Source of the DNA: Juglans regia
Lineage: Eukaryota > Streptophyta > Magnoliopsida > Fagales > Juglandaceae
Direction: 5' to 3'
DNA length: 64,000 nucleotides
Assembly (NCBI RefSeq): GCF_001411555.2
Contig: NC_049916.1
Location: 27,608,558 to 27,672,557 of the forward strand
In this document: positions 13,005 through 25,516 of the stretch, one piece after another
Position numbering within the stretch: position 1 is the first letter of the stretch
Layout of the letters: each line of letters begins with the position of its first letter
Notes under the pieces: generated by a model
Told to the model about the DNA's origin: nothing
What the model saw: only the letters and a program-made list of their open reading frames with translations
Database searches by the model: none
Position numbers and translations under genes: made by a program

Positions 13005-14793
13005 GTACCTTTTTTCTTCTCTCTCTGTCAATGTGCACGGATCCGACTGTGGGAATGGAATCGAGTCTTGAACTGTTTCTGGTTGCAAAATTGTCCCATG
13101 GTTGGATTTGTTAAGATGCTTTTGATGGGTTTTATGTTTGTTTTTGTGGAGGACGACGACGATTATGGATAAATGAAGAAGAGAGGGTTGCAGCAAATGA
13201 AGAAAGAAACCGAGGGAAGGTTGTCGGTTGAGAGAGAGAGAGAGAGAGGAGAGAAATGATAAGAGAGATTTTTACTAGTTTAAAAGCAAAAGAAAATGGC
13301 AAAAACGTAATAACGTATACAAAGCTGGGGTAAAATAGAAAAAAAAAGTGTTAAATGAAAATATTGTTCCTCACATATTCGCACTTTATATAAAGTTTTT
13401 TCAATAAGACTTATCTATTTTATTATTTATTTATTTATTTATTTGTTTTATTTAATGATTAAAAAAAGTAATTTTTATTGAGTTTGTAATTTGTATTTAT
13501 TTTTAAATATTAAAAGGATTTTAAAAAATATTTAAAAAAGAAATTAGCCTTCTCGGTAAGTGGAAAGTGGGATTAGCAGTACTTTTTATTTTTATTTTTA
13601 TTTATTTTTACTTACAAGCATACCTTTGACCAAATGTGCACAAGCTCTTAACCCTCGAGGCAAGGTTTCAAAACAAAATAATTAGCGATTTAATTAGGAA
13701 AAGATTTGGTAGCCACACCAACAAAGAACAAGCGAAAGGTAGGAATGATACATAAATACAATTATATTTATAATATACCTAGTTTTTTAAATAGGGATGG
13801 TACTCATCATCTCACGTCATACATAATAAAAAAAAATTTATTTTTTATTTTATTTTATTTTTATTAAACTAATTGAGTTGTTTTACTTATTATCTATACA
13901 TCACATACTTATTATAAAAAAAAATTAAAAGAAATGTGATTTATCATTTATGATATTTGGGATGTTAAGTAGAATTATTCTTTTTTAAATAAGGACTATA
14001 TTATAAAATATTGCGTCAATAAATATTATAACAAAAATATAATTATAAAATGAAAATATTATAAATATCGTGTCAATAAATATTAGATAATTCAAAAGTT
14101 TTAAACACCTCATATTCAATTTTTCTTTCTTATCTAATTTGTTAACGTTAGTAATAAAATATTTGACCATAATCAAATTATAAATAAAATAAAGAATTAA
14201 TAATTTCTTCGAGTGCGGTACTTATAAATAGAAATATATTCTAGGTGTGAGTTTGTGTAGTCTCAAAATTAGTTGACTTTTTTCTTCCTAATAAAAAATA
14301 TATATATATATATATTTTAAGATCGATCTATGTTTAATTGGATAGTTATCATATTTAGTGAATTTCTACTTTCTGATGGATATGTACATATACAATAACA
14401 TGGCTATATTTTCCATTTGTAACAGTTGCTAATTAGTACTAAATATATTTGCAAACTTATTTACTGACATATCAAACAACTTGCCATTATCATCTTACTT
14501 GAAATAGTATTAGTGTTTTTATATTTTATTTTATGAATATAATTTGTGTGACACAATCGGTGATCTGTTAGCTTCTATATATTTGAACTTGGAAGAAATA
14601 GCATTCTTTTTAGCTGTAAGCAAAGAAAGAAGTAAAGATGAGGAGCTTGTAACTTGTCAGTCCAGGATAAGTTGATTGATTTTCTCTTCCTCAAGATTTG
14701 TTCGAGGTATGTATGCTTTCTTCATGTTCAGTCCTTTCATGGAACCAGCCTGTTCACTTGAAGAATTCATGAAGCCCGGCCCTAGGTGTTTGC
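13005..14793. other. AT-rich intergenic region with one MITE-like copy
   Basis: A (GA)n run occurs near 13236-13248. A family 2 MITE-like block at about 13795-13985 contains ATTAAACTAATTGAGTTGTTTTACTTATT and the AAAATTAAAAGAAATGTG end. The rest is AT-rich DNA without a supportable gene. The last 150 bases are the probable 3' UTR of the minus-strand gene that ends at 14794. Confidence 0.4.
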
Positions 14794-16094
14794 TCAAGTA
14801 TCAATCATTTCTCTGACAATTTCTTCCATGATAGAATCTCCTATCTTCATGCCTATCTCCCTCTTCAGTTGATGAAAATCACACCATTCTTCTAATGTTG
14901 CGGAGAAATCAAATTTCATCTGGTGGGTTTTGTTTGTAAAGCCTCCAGCTTGTTTCCCCCATGAGCAGATATGCTCACAGATCATTATCTCCATATCTTC
15001 TGTGTCTGCTATTCCTTGAGTATGCTCCTTTTTTTCATTCCTTCCATGGGTTTCCAAGGCTTCCTTCTCAGAATCAAATAGAAGCTGCTTCCTTTGCTGC
15101 AAGAGCCTTTTGCATCGTAGGCACTGAGAAGACTCGGAAGAAACCTTCAAAGTTACCCCCTTCGGTTTGGCGAAACTGACATGGCTCCTCTTCTCAATCG
15201 ATGAGTTTTTCAATAATTGTAATTGAGAAACGGAGACAATGGAGTCTCCTGCGTCTCTTATGCTCTCAACGGATGTGTAACTTGATAGGGCTTTCTTGGT
15301 TTTGAAGTCACCCTCTGTTTGTTGCACAAAAGAATGAAATATGCATGTTAATAATTGGAAACCAGGAGATGCATGGTATGTTCTGTTTTCCTTGTTTTTC
15401 TAATAAATAAAAAAATACAGTGTTTATGAAACCGATGAACCTTCTTTCAGTAGTGATGCAGTTCTGAGCTGCATGCTCTCTTCCATGCTTATCCACTGAA
15501 GTATTGTATCTGCAGTAGCCTGTTGATTAGTGAGCCTAAATCGATGAAACTACAACCAAATAATGCTGGAATAAAGAAATTGAAATCTGAAACGCGTCCT
15601 TGCAAGTTGCAACCATGGTTTATAATTCTAAGGCTTCGTACCTCCACTCTGTTTGACTTCCCAAATTCGTAGGCCATTGCAGGGCTTGCTTGAGCAAGGC
15701 CTTGATTTCTTTTAGAACGTAAACAATTTTCTTCAATGTTGCTATAATCAGCCGAAAGACATGCGTTTAAACATTTTGTTGAGAATATGACCCTTTTTTC
15801 TGCGATTAGATGGGTCTTTCTGAGAGTGGGAGAAACGATTTCATTTGAAAGCTCCTGGCTATTGTTAGTGGGAATGAACTTGTACATTGCAGAAGCCAAA
15901 ATCCTTGTAGCATAAGAGATCCCTTTTCTTCCCTTGTTGACGTCACAACCATGTGATCTCATTGGGGATCTCCGGGTCTTCACAAACCAGCTTCGTTCAG
16001 AAAGGTAAGTGTGTAGGCTGAAAGGCTCTTGTTGGTCTTGGAGATGTTCTCTGAGCTTTTTTGCAGGTGCTGGTTTGGATGCATAGGAAGCCAT
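14794..16094 (-). CDS. Probable TRM/DUF4378-like plant protein
   Basis: On the minus strand I assemble three exons, 16094-15642, 15495-15441 and 15314-14794, giving 342 aa with all junctions in frame. The N-terminus (AKKLREHLQDQQEPFSLHTY, then LSERS) matches the short conserved opening of a plant family of basic TRM (TON1-recruiting-motif)/DUF4378-like proteins. Exon 2 encodes WISMEESMQLRTASLLKE. The C-terminus contains MEIMICEHICSWGKQ, FDFSATLEEWCDFHQ and KIGDSIMEEIVREMIDT, an acidic-hydrophobic helical end like that of DUF4378 domains. TRM proteins bind the TON1-TRM-PP2A (TTP) complex on cortical microtubules. Assignment to that family is inference from these two short regions. The splice choice at exon 2 was made because the obvious acceptor 10 bases earlier would give a stop. 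Confidence 0.55.
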
Positions 16095-19000
16095 TAAACC
16101 TGCAAACTTGGAAGGGTGGGAGTGGAAGAGAATAAAGGTGCAAGTTTTAAGAAGTTGAGTAAAGATGAGAGGTGTGACATGACAATGAAGAAGAGATCTA
16201 GAGATCAGGATGTTTATTGAACAAAAGAATCTGATATAGTGGAAGAAACAAAGAAAGATGATGGGGGAGGCAAGAGCGGGGGGAAAAGGCCCACACTACA
16301 CTAGTGTCAGCATTCCTGCAAATTGATTGTGGATACCCAAAAGTTAAAACTAGACAATCTTGTAATTGATTATTGGCACCAACACGTTAGAACTGTAGAA
16401 TCTAATGATTGCTGTGTAACCTCTCTCTCTCTCTCTTTCTCTCTCTCATATGACAAATGATGAGATCTCTGCAATATTATTTCCTGCAATATATTGTTCT
16501 CCCACAAGTTGTCGTGTATTGAATATGAGCAGAGAAGAATTGAATGTATCTGATGTTCACAATCGTTATTGAAATCTACTACTACCCTTAATAAGTTCGT
16601 GTATCAATCATTTATACACAACAATTTTCGTAGAAGAAATATATATAGCACTCGAGTCTATAAGACCCCAAATCACTTTTCCATGTCCCTCTTTCTTGGA
16701 CATTAGATTCTTGGACTGATATATTCTAATAGGACATATCATGTTGGAGGGGTCCCACCATGCAACAGTCTGGGAAACAATGAGAGAAAGACCTCAGTCC
16801 TCGTGTTTCTCGGTGTCATGACTTGTAAAGGAAAGAGCACTTTGCCTTGAAGGCAAGCAAAGTGTCTCATAATATGTAGGTCCATCGGATCCCAAATGGT
16901 GTCATTATTCTCCATAAATCTTATGTATTAACACCCTCCCAGGAATTGGATATAGACTTCTCGGAGCATCAAACACCTTCTGGATATGAAGGAAAAAGCC
17001 AAGCCTTATTTCGGAATCGCCAAAAGTTAGTAACTTTGATTAGATTTCATTGTTATCTTAACCCCTTTTGATTAGATTTCATTCTATTTACAAGTAAGTA
17101 TATAAGTGTTAGAGAATTTGCATTTTCATAACTATCAGATCAAAACATTTTTATTATGACCAAGATATTTACTTTATTTCATCTCTAAATAATTTTTCTA
17201 AAAATAGAAATTGATATTTACTTACTACGTTCATATCCGTCGACCTATGGGAGGGGTGGGCCAACTACATCACCCTTTTCAAGCCCGTTGGAAGCATGCG
17301 GTTCTTCTCCAGGCTGGTGAAGCAACTGGTGCGTGGGCCTTCCTTCTCTCACAGTTCTTATCTTTTTAGAACTTTTTACATTGGGCCCTCTTTTCTTATC
17401 CGTTACGCTACCTTTGTTCTTTATTAATGGCACTCAAGCCCTGAGCTCTTTGTCCATGAAAAGAATTCATGCCAAACAGATATTTTTGCATAAGATTGAT
17501 TTCCAGGAAGTTACCAAAGACATATTTTATAGAGAATAAGCAGAAAATGAATGACTAAAAACGAATGGTCTTCTTCTAGAAACTGAATGGTCATTTTATT
17601 CCTTGTAATCTTTAGGCTAATTGCATCTCATACCACAAAAGATATAAGAATTTTAGGGAAGACACGCAAGTGCTGATGTCAACTCACCAAAAATAATAAT
17701 GGAATATGTCAACTCACAAAAAATATGTTATGCACAATGGAATATGCCATTAATGGAAGCCAATGGTGAAATATTTATATGTAGAATTTATGTTATGATA
17801 TTAAACGAAATTACAACTTGTCTAAAAAATTTATACTGATGAAAAAATATAGATTTTATTATTTATATTTATGTTTTAACGTTAATTTATCACTCACGAT
17901 GTCAACATTTTTCGTCAATAAATATGATAAATTTCGAGCCTTAAGTTGTTTCTATGGAAATTATTATAAGTTGTTTGCAACGTTCCCTTCAAATTTTAAG
18001 TGTTGGTATTTGTCATCTTCAAACTACTAAAGAATTACAATATGCATCTCCTAAGACTTGAAATGTTTGAACTGACCCTATCTAAAACTAAACTGAAGTT
18101 TTCAAGATTATTTTTCTTGTGGGGGAATGATCCTCTGGACATTTCAGAACCTTGAAGGTGTAAATTGAAACTCTAATAAAATCGTCCGAGAATAACAAAC
18201 TTCAAATCTGGAAATTTGAGGGCCTATATAAAATAGGTGATAGTTGGGGGGGGTTGAAGTTTAGTTTTGTCAAATTACCACATGAGAACATAATAATGAA
18301 AACGTGGACAAAGAACACTTATGTTTGAATCCATCTTGTCTTGTGCCTTTTGTCAAAGAGTTTTGCTACAAATTAAAAACTGTTCACATCACACATCTCA
18401 CACGTGTCGTGAAAATTTATTTTTTGTTTTTTGTTTTTCCATAAGATGTAAGTGTGTTTTTTATAAAGTGTAAGAATATTTTTTATAGAGTGTAGGGTGT
18501 GAAATGATAAATAGTAATTGATGAGAATAATTTTTTTTTTTTTTTTGTTGTCAAAAACAAAAACAAAAACAGATAGACAAGTATTGTTTTCATACATTAA
18601 AAAAAAAAGGGTTTTTAATAATTGTGACAATTTGAATCTAGAAGAGTAAAGCTTGTCAACTTGCTATTGGGATGAATAATCTTATAGTATTTACACGCTT
18701 AATCTGATAATGACCTATCATTTATTTCTTTTAAAAAGACTGCAAAAGGGTCATAGTTTGAGAGAGAGAGAGAGAGAGAGAGCATAGAAGTTTCTTTGGG
18801 GCATACTTTTTCTCTTTGAACTTTTAGAGCTACCAACCCCACACTTTTAACCCATTAATTAATGCATACAGAAACATCAAACTCTTTGTGCTCTCAAGTC
18901 ATTGCTTCGAGCTGCTGATTTTGGCTCGCCCTTTCACACCTTCTTCAAATTATGAGCAAAAACTCTATCAATTTAAGGGAACCAATCCCGTATCAAGGCC

Positions 19001-21040
19001 GGAGTTGAAGATCTTTTATTTTATTCTTTCTCTGGGTTAACCCCTCCTACTTTGAGCTTTACAACTCTCTTCGCTGAAGTTAATGCACCTCCTGATTTTT
19101 CGTCGTCCAATTACTTTAAGATTTCGTTTGTATTGTGAAATCATTTCATCTTATTTAATCTTATTATTATATTTTTTTAAGTTTTTACATAAAATATAAT
19201 AAATAAATAAATAAATTTAAATTATAAAATAATAATATTAAAAAAATTAATATTTTAAATAATATTTTATTTAATTTTTAACTTTTATTTCAACTTATTA
19301 TCTAAATAGCACCTAAAAGTGTGCGGCCACGAGTAATTTTGATGGAAATTAAGTCTATTTCCAAACATATTTGAATACATCGATTGATACATTGCGAAGT
19401 ATTTTAGTTATAAAAAAATTTATAAAAAAAAATTAATATAATTACTTTTATTATAATATATATATATCATATCATATCACACGAAAATACATCAATTTAT
19501 AAATTTATTTTTATAAATACAATAACTAGTATTTAAAAGCAGTATCAAGACAAGTTGCGAGGTTTCAATTAAACGAGCCAGTTTCAAAGTGCCATTTTTT
19601 GTTATAAAAATTAAGGACCCAAGTCAAAGAGATAGAGATCAATATTTCCTAGAGATCTTAAAACCTTGTGTTACAGAGAGAGAGAACAAAAAAAAAAAAA
19701 AAACTATTTTTAACCTGCAACATTTAATATATGTCCGGTTCTTAGAACTCGTGAAGAAAAACTATAGGAAATTCAAACTCATAATGTGAAAGCCTTTAAT
19801 AAATCGCATACCTTTTATTCTTTAAGTTTTTGTATTATTCAGAAATTCTTTAAAATATATAAATGGTCGCTTAATTAAACAACAATTTGCGACCCAAATG
19901 ATTATTTCAAATTTATTCTAATCGCCATCAATATCATTCTCATATTCTATCTCCGAAATGGGTAGATAGGAATGAACACAGTCTCTGTAATCTGTCTAAA
20001 CCAATTACAATAATCAAAGAGATAAGGTTACAAAGGCATGGACAACTCCTAATTGAAGACTTAACTCGTACCATCATTTATCTGCATAGCAACGTATAAT
20101 CTTTAAATGGAGACTGTATTACAAGTTTAATTAATTTTATTTTTAAATTTTTTTAAAATTATAATAATATCTTTATCAAAATAATAATTTTTTTTATTCA
20201 ATGAAGGACCTGTACATACAGTTTTCAAATAGAGACTGTAAATAAAATTTCTCTTATTACATCTCAACTTATAGAAGTTGACATTGCCAAATGGAGGTCA
20301 TTCCAAATTTCCAAACAGGACCTTCCTCTGTTTCATCCCGATGCAGGGGAGCATTTTTTAAGTACATTATGGAGATTCAACAGTATAAAGAGCTACCTCA
20401 ATTAAGCATTGTACAACCGACTTATAAATTCTTGAAAATTCCACCATAAGTTTGAGTTCTAATAAAGATTAAACAAATTAAATCTGATCATTTAATACCC
20501 GTTTAAACACGACTCATCTAGACCGATACATGTACGCACAATATTATATATACCAAGTGACAACTCTATTTTATTAATATTTTTTTCTTATTTTAAATTT
20601 TAAATTTTAAATATTTTTAATAGCTGACACATCTATACGTATCGTTATGTAAATAAAATTGTAATTATAGATAGTATTTTTCTAAACTTTTTGTTGAGTG
20701 GATCGGATTTTTGTTCCCCTTGTTTATTACTTTTTTTTATGTTTTTGTTTTAAAAGACAGCATCAAATACAAATTAATATACAAAAAAGAAGAGATGAAA
20801 AACCCAAAAACACCCTTTATGTAGTTTTTTTTTTTGGTTTAAAAAACAGACACCCCACCCCATACGTAGTTAAATAGCAAAACTAAGCTCATTTTTGCTG
20901 TCCTGGAAGTCTTTTTCATCTCCCTTTGTTTATTTATTAGTACATGTAGATCCCATCTATTACTTGTATCCGTACATTTTTTTCATTAAATAAGTAGAGT
21001 AAAAATCATGTTGGTAATTCCATCTACGCCCCTCGTTCCT
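16095..21040. other. Gene-poor intergenic region
   Basis: Nearly 5 kb without a supportable gene. Visible items are a CT run at 16421-16447, a GA run at about 18761-18781, a family 1 MITE-like block at about 19121-19315 (ATTTCGTTTG... AAATAGCACC), and a MITE-like block near 18380-18510 with TCACATCACACATCTCACAC and GTGTAGGGTGTGAAATGA arms. The first few hundred bases hold the promoter of the minus-strand gene at 16094. The part after about 20,300 leads into the phytosulfokine promoter. Confidence 0.45.
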
Positions 21041-21047
21041 CAATCTC

Positions 21048-21053
21048 TATAAA
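21048..21053 (+). promoter_or_regulatory. TATA box of the phytosulfokine gene
   Basis: CTCTATAAAT at 21045-21054 lies 50 bp before the ATG, so a transcript starting about 30 bp downstream would have a very short leader. A second TATAAAT occurs at about 21089, too close to the start codon to serve. Confidence 0.5.
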
Positions 21054-21102
21054 TTTCTCCCCCACAGTCCCTCAGTTCTTCACAGTTCTATAAATCAAGA
21101 TC

Positions 21103-21477
21103 ATGTCGACCAAATTGGGTACCCTCTGGGTTATAACCCTCCTCCTCTCCTACTCGCTAAACTTCGCCACTGCCCGGCCAGAGCCCACATTTTCCGACAT
21201 CACTCCAATGAAAACTCAACATAGAGTACGTAAATCTCCTAGAATTATATAAATTCTCAGCGCTTCTAAGGCAACTGTTTTTACCAGTAGCTTTTCAATC
21301 AATATTTCATGGATCTTGCTTAATATTTGTCTTTGATTATCTTTTTTTCTGAAGGATGATCAGCTAGAGAAGGTTATGGAGGAGAGATGTGAAGGAGCTG
21401 GGCAAGAAGATTGCCTGGAGAGAAGAACACTTGCTGCTCACATCGATTACATCTACACCCAGAAGAATAAGCCATGA
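21103..21477 (+). CDS. PSK: Phytosulfokine precursor
   Basis: Two exons (21103-21225 and 21355-21477, both 123 bp) encode an 81-aa preproprotein. Residues 1 to about 24 are a signal peptide (LGTLWVITLLLSYSLNFATA). The propeptide has the family Cys pair (RCEGAGQEDCLERR) just before the mature hormone. The pentapeptide YIYTQ is at residues 73-77 (21448-21462), preceded by Asp, the usual context for tyrosylprotein sulfotransferase. Subtilase cleavage would then free the disulfated peptide. It is secreted and acts through the PSKR receptor kinases in cell growth. The intron is 129 bp, GT-AG, at a codon boundary. The short C-terminal extension KNKP after YIYTQ is normal for the family. Confidence 0.96.
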
Positions 21478-23758
21478 GATTTTGCTCTGTATTCTTGTAT
21501 CATTTCTGGGTTATATTTATGGATGTAGCAGTAATTTCCTATGTAAATAACAGCGCTGCCACAGGTTATGTTTCAGGATCTTTAGTTAATCGTCATTGTA
21601 TTATACCATCCATTACCAAGTTTTCTTTTCTTGTAGGAAAGAGTACTTTGTGTTGATGGAGAGAATATTATGTACAGTTTATTCATTATATTTCAGTGCA
21701 GAGTTTTATAAACGCAGCAAATAGGTAGAAAAGGGTGAAAATAGAATAGCAATGATCTTCTATATTATGATTTCTTTGAAATCAAGCATCGTGCATGTTA
21801 CTGCAAAAATGATTGGTTTTCCAAGAACAGAAAAAAGTTGGATGCAGAAAATCAGGCTGAAACTTTTTTATTTTCCTCGAAAAAACTCAGAAAGAATGAA
21901 TTAGTACTGGAGAGAGAGAGAGAGAAGGAGAGAAAGAGAAGTGTATATGGATTACCATGGTCCATCATGACAACAACATCATAGCTTGAATCAATTGTGC
22001 TGAAGAAATAATTAATGGCAAGTTGGAAACATTATTTTTTGTCGTGGAACTATAAATATATATATATATATATATAATTTGGTATGATTTCCTCACATAT
22101 GAGAAGTAGTTGATCAACGTACGGAATCTTGTAAACAAGCATTCCATGCATATATACATGTTGTAAATGGACTTGATAAAAGGCTTTCAACTACGTAAGG
22201 TTTCGGCTGGCTACTGCATTAATTCCTATAATACGTAGGCTTTTTTACCTTCTATTTTATAGTTTTTTTGTTTAATACGTGTAAAAGCTTTGTGTCTTAA
22301 GCATTTCCGCATTATTTATGCATATCACGAAGGACACGTGGCACCTGCAATTCATTGTTCTTGTTCTAAAAATCGAGAAGGGATTTTCAGCGTAGGAATT
22401 ACTTTACATCCTCTCTCTCCGATTCTAAGCACTTGTTCAAAAAATCCAAATCTAATCCGTCTTTCAAAATGGTCAAAACTACCTAATCCGTAATTTCATT
22501 GTCCGCATTGAGCCCCCTCCATTATTCCAAAATGATGTTTTTTTTAATAAATAAAAAAATGATTATTTTCAAGTTTAAGCAAATAAATGGGACCGACAAG
22601 CATAAAAGCTGAAGGTTTGATGGTGCCACCAAGGATTATCGTCCATGTGCCTTGAGCTTTGTGCAACAGCTAAATAAAACAAATATGTTTTATTACGTCA
22701 TCAGATTTGGGCATATGTAAATCCTTTTGCTTATGGAATGAAGCTCGTACCAAGGACTATGCATGAAATGGTTGCCCCTTTGCCCATTACATGTATAAGA
22801 TTATGGCAGAAGCTTAAAAACCATTGGGGTGAGCTAGCGCTGCAGCTTTGTGATGGAGATGGCCAATCTCTCTAGAAGCAAACAAGGCAACAGCTAGCTA
22901 GCTTATATATCGATGCATTTGGACCATATAAATGGCATTCGGCTCTTTGACCCAGAAAATGAGCGGCATTGGCACTAGATTTTGTATGTTCTTCACTTGG
23001 CGGCATCTGGATGACTATGTCAGCAGCCAGCAGGGATCGATACTATATCCACGATCACGACACCCTGATATTTGACAATGCAGACTGGTTGTTGTCTGTT
23101 GACTGACCATCCAATATATTCACAAAATCAATTTTGCTTGTTTATTGAATTTACAAGTAGTACTAAAAAAAAAAAAGGCATTAAAGGCCCTCCCGACCAC
23201 TAAATATGCTCGACCTACTATCTTCCAACCACCAAAATATTGTACGTGCCACACCATCATGTTTACCAATTAACCACCAATTTCCAAGACCTACTTAAGA
23301 AGTATCATCAAAAGATCAACAGTTTGGACTCACATATTGCTTATGTCATACGTGAATTTTACGTGCAGCCTCACTCACATTCATTCCATCAAAGTTCGTC
23401 GAGTTTTATTACTCATCATCCTCACATACCACATTTATTTTATTTTTTGTAATTTTGATTGATTTTATTCTTCATAAACTAATTAAATTTTTTTACTCTT
23501 TATATATACACTATACATTTGATAAGAGAAAAAATTAAAATTAAAAAATTATATGTGATATATAGTGTATAAAAATAATGAATAGAATTTTTCATCTCCA
23601 TTAAGGGTGTAGTTTTTCATGTTATAGTTATATGGACCAATTAAAGCTGAGAGGGCCTTTACTTTCTAGTCCAGATTCTGTCGTTGATAACCATTTGAGG
23701 CCCGACACTTGACAAGTAAGCCAATGGGCCGTACGGATTACAGACCAGCACAACTCCC
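21478..23758. other. Intergenic region
   Basis: The phytosulfokine 3' UTR comes first. GA-rich repeats follow at 21911-21940 and a (TA)n run at about 22048-22076. A family 2 MITE-like block sits at about 23385-23605 (CTCACATACCACATTTATTT through TGATAAGAGAAAAAATTAAAATT). No gene is supportable. Confidence 0.45.
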
Positions 23759-23769
23759 TTGGCGCCAAA
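23759..23769 (+). promoter_or_regulatory. E2F-like palindromic site
   Basis: TTGGCGCCAAA lies 83 bp before the ATG of the EVE-domain gene, with a second CCCGCC-type site (TCTCCCGCC) at about 23779-23787. Both fit the E2F/DP consensus core (G/C)GCG(C/G)(C/G) with flanking A/T. A TATA-like CATAAAA follows at 23801. Function is inferred from sequence only. Confidence 0.4.
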
Positions 23770-23851
23770 CTCCTTTAGTCTCCCGCCATAAGAATCCACC
23801 CATAAAAGCCACCAAAATTCTATTCACACAACAGGGTTCGAAGTTTGAACA

Positions 23852-24328
23852 ATGGGCAAAGAAGAAAGGAAGTACTGGCTTCTGAAGACGGAGCCGGGAG
23901 AGTGGTCGTGGGATGACCAAGCAGCCAACGGGGGCGTGACCGAGTGGGACGGTGTCAAGAACAAACAAGCCCAGAAATATCTTAAGTCCATGAAGCTCAC
24001 CGACCTCTGCTTCTTCTACCACTCCGGCGCCAAGTCACGCCGCGTCATCGGCGTGGTGACCGTTGTGAAGGAGTGGTATGGCGATGGTGACGGTAATGGT
24101 GGTGCCGTCGATGTGAAGGCAGTGGGGGAGATGAGGAGGCAGGTGGACTTGAAGGAGATGAAGGGGGATAGTGGGTTAAAGGGTTTTGCTCTGTTTAGGC
24201 AGCCGAGGCTATCGGTTGTGCCAGTTTCGGAGGACGTGTGGGAAAGGGTTTGTGATTTGGGAGGTGGGTATGAAGGGGATGGTAAAGATGATCGTATTCA
24301 AGACCATGATGAGGGAGGGGAAGATTAG
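23852..24328 (+). CDS. EVE-domain protein (thymocyte nuclear protein 1-like)
   Basis: This single-exon gene of 158 aa starts MGKEERKYWLLKTEPGEWSW. The EVE (PUA-like) fold covers nearly the whole protein. Visible hallmarks are KYWLLKTEP at the first strand, WDGVKNKQAQKYLKSMK, the LCFFYHSGAKSRRVIGVVTV core, VDVKAVGEMRRQVDLKEMK, and the closing PRLSVVPVSEDVWERVCDLG. EVE domains bind nucleic acids, and related YTH/PUA folds read modified bases. The human relative THYN1 is a nuclear protein, and the plant role is not established. The tail is Gly/Asp-rich and ends GGED. The codon use is GC-rich compared with the flanks. Confidence 0.9.
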   Translation: MGKEERKYWLLKTEPGEWSWDDQAANGGVTEWDGVKNKQAQKYLKSMKLTDLCFFYHSGAKSRRVIGVVTVVKEWYGDGDGNGGAVDVKAVGEMRRQVDLKEMKGDSGLKGFALFRQPRLSVVPVSEDVWERVCDLGGGYEGDGKDDRIQDHDEGGED

Positions 24329-25516
24329 GCCCAGAAATAGTTGCGTGAAGGGTGTTTGTAAATTTTCCCCAGTATGCTAACTTCCGTCTTTTTTGTAACA
24401 AAAGTAGTAATAGTATATATCTAGCTTGTTTTGCTTGATACTCTTTTCAGTTTGTGGTTTGTAAGTGAAAAGAGAAAATGATATGCAAGTAAGTTCTGAA
24501 AGTCCAGAAAGTAGATCATGCGAGTAACAATGTTTTTTTTTGCTTGAATCTTCTGTCTACATTTGTTGCTATATTGGCTGTTTGTTTAATCATTCAGCAT
24601 GGCTGTTGCAATGGTCCAAAACAAATGGCAAATACAGTATCACAAACTCTTTGTAAATTGTCCTAAAGGGTTTTTAAAAAGGACATGTACAACAATATCC
24701 ACTTTTTCCTCGCTAGATTATCTCGTTTTCTGTGAGAAACTTATTAGGAACTGTCGAAATTAATACTAATAACTAAGGCTGTTCATTCGGGACGTTTTTT
24801 TTTTTTTTTTGGGACACGGTTCGAAACTTAGATAACGGATACGAGTTTCGGCTCGGAACATATCCGGGTCGATATCCGCATGATTAAAACTAATTTAATC
24901 CGGCCCGGATATCAGATTTTAAATTCGAAACCTGAATCTAAATCCGGTATCCGGATTTTGTTTTTAAACTTACGTATCAAAACAAATATGACTCTAGATC
25001 GATGTCTTCTCTCACTCTGCAATTTGCGTCGATGTCCTCTCTCACTCTCACGTCGAAACCCTAACCTCTTCTGCTTTTATCCGCGTCGTTGTCTTCATCA
25101 TTTCCGTCATCTCCATCTCTCGCTCTTTTTTACATCGTTGTCTTCGTTACTTCTATCGCTCAATAACAAGTACTGGTCTATGTTTAAAAGTTTATATAAA
25201 AATAAATAAACAGTGTCAGAAATATGCAACGGGGGGCAAAAGGTGGGAGATTTTATCTTAAAAAAAAGGCCGTTTCACGTTTGTTCTGATCAGCCAAGTG
25301 CATTTAATCCGGAGATAACCACTCTGACACCGAAGAACGTCACAATTCACAAGGCCAAGTGAACGCGATAGCGATAGCCATTGCACTGCTGCACACCAGA
25401 CAAACCATTGAGAATTCCAAAATCCTCATAAGTCGGCCTGCGTCTGCATGTTCACATATCGGGAAGCTCAAACAGTTTCTTGCGGATATCTCACTCTTTC
25501 TTTGCTCTCATTAGTA
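24329..25516. other. Intergenic region with a probable hAT-like fragment
   Basis: A 3' UTR leads into a stretch beginning near 24775 with AAGGCTGTTCATTCGGGAC. It is followed by CCGGGTCGATATCCG, CGGCCCGGATATCAG and CCGGTATCCGGATTTTG, the sort of GC-spiked subterminal repeats found in plant hAT-like MITEs. A matching right end is not evident, so it is probably a truncated copy. The region from 25,250 is the 5' flank of the small gene at 25517. Confidence 0.35.

Noticed and set aside
12903..13196. 97-codon minus-strand frame
   Set aside because: It is antisense to a CT-rich leader-like stretch; the acidic tail comes from CTTCTT repeats and there is no homology I can see.
16840..16870. Short inverted repeat (CACTTTGCCTTG / CAAGCAAAGTG) considered as a microRNA precursor
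   Set aside because: The stem is only about 11 bp with a 4-base loop, far too short for a plant pre-miRNA, and no known miRNA sequence is present.
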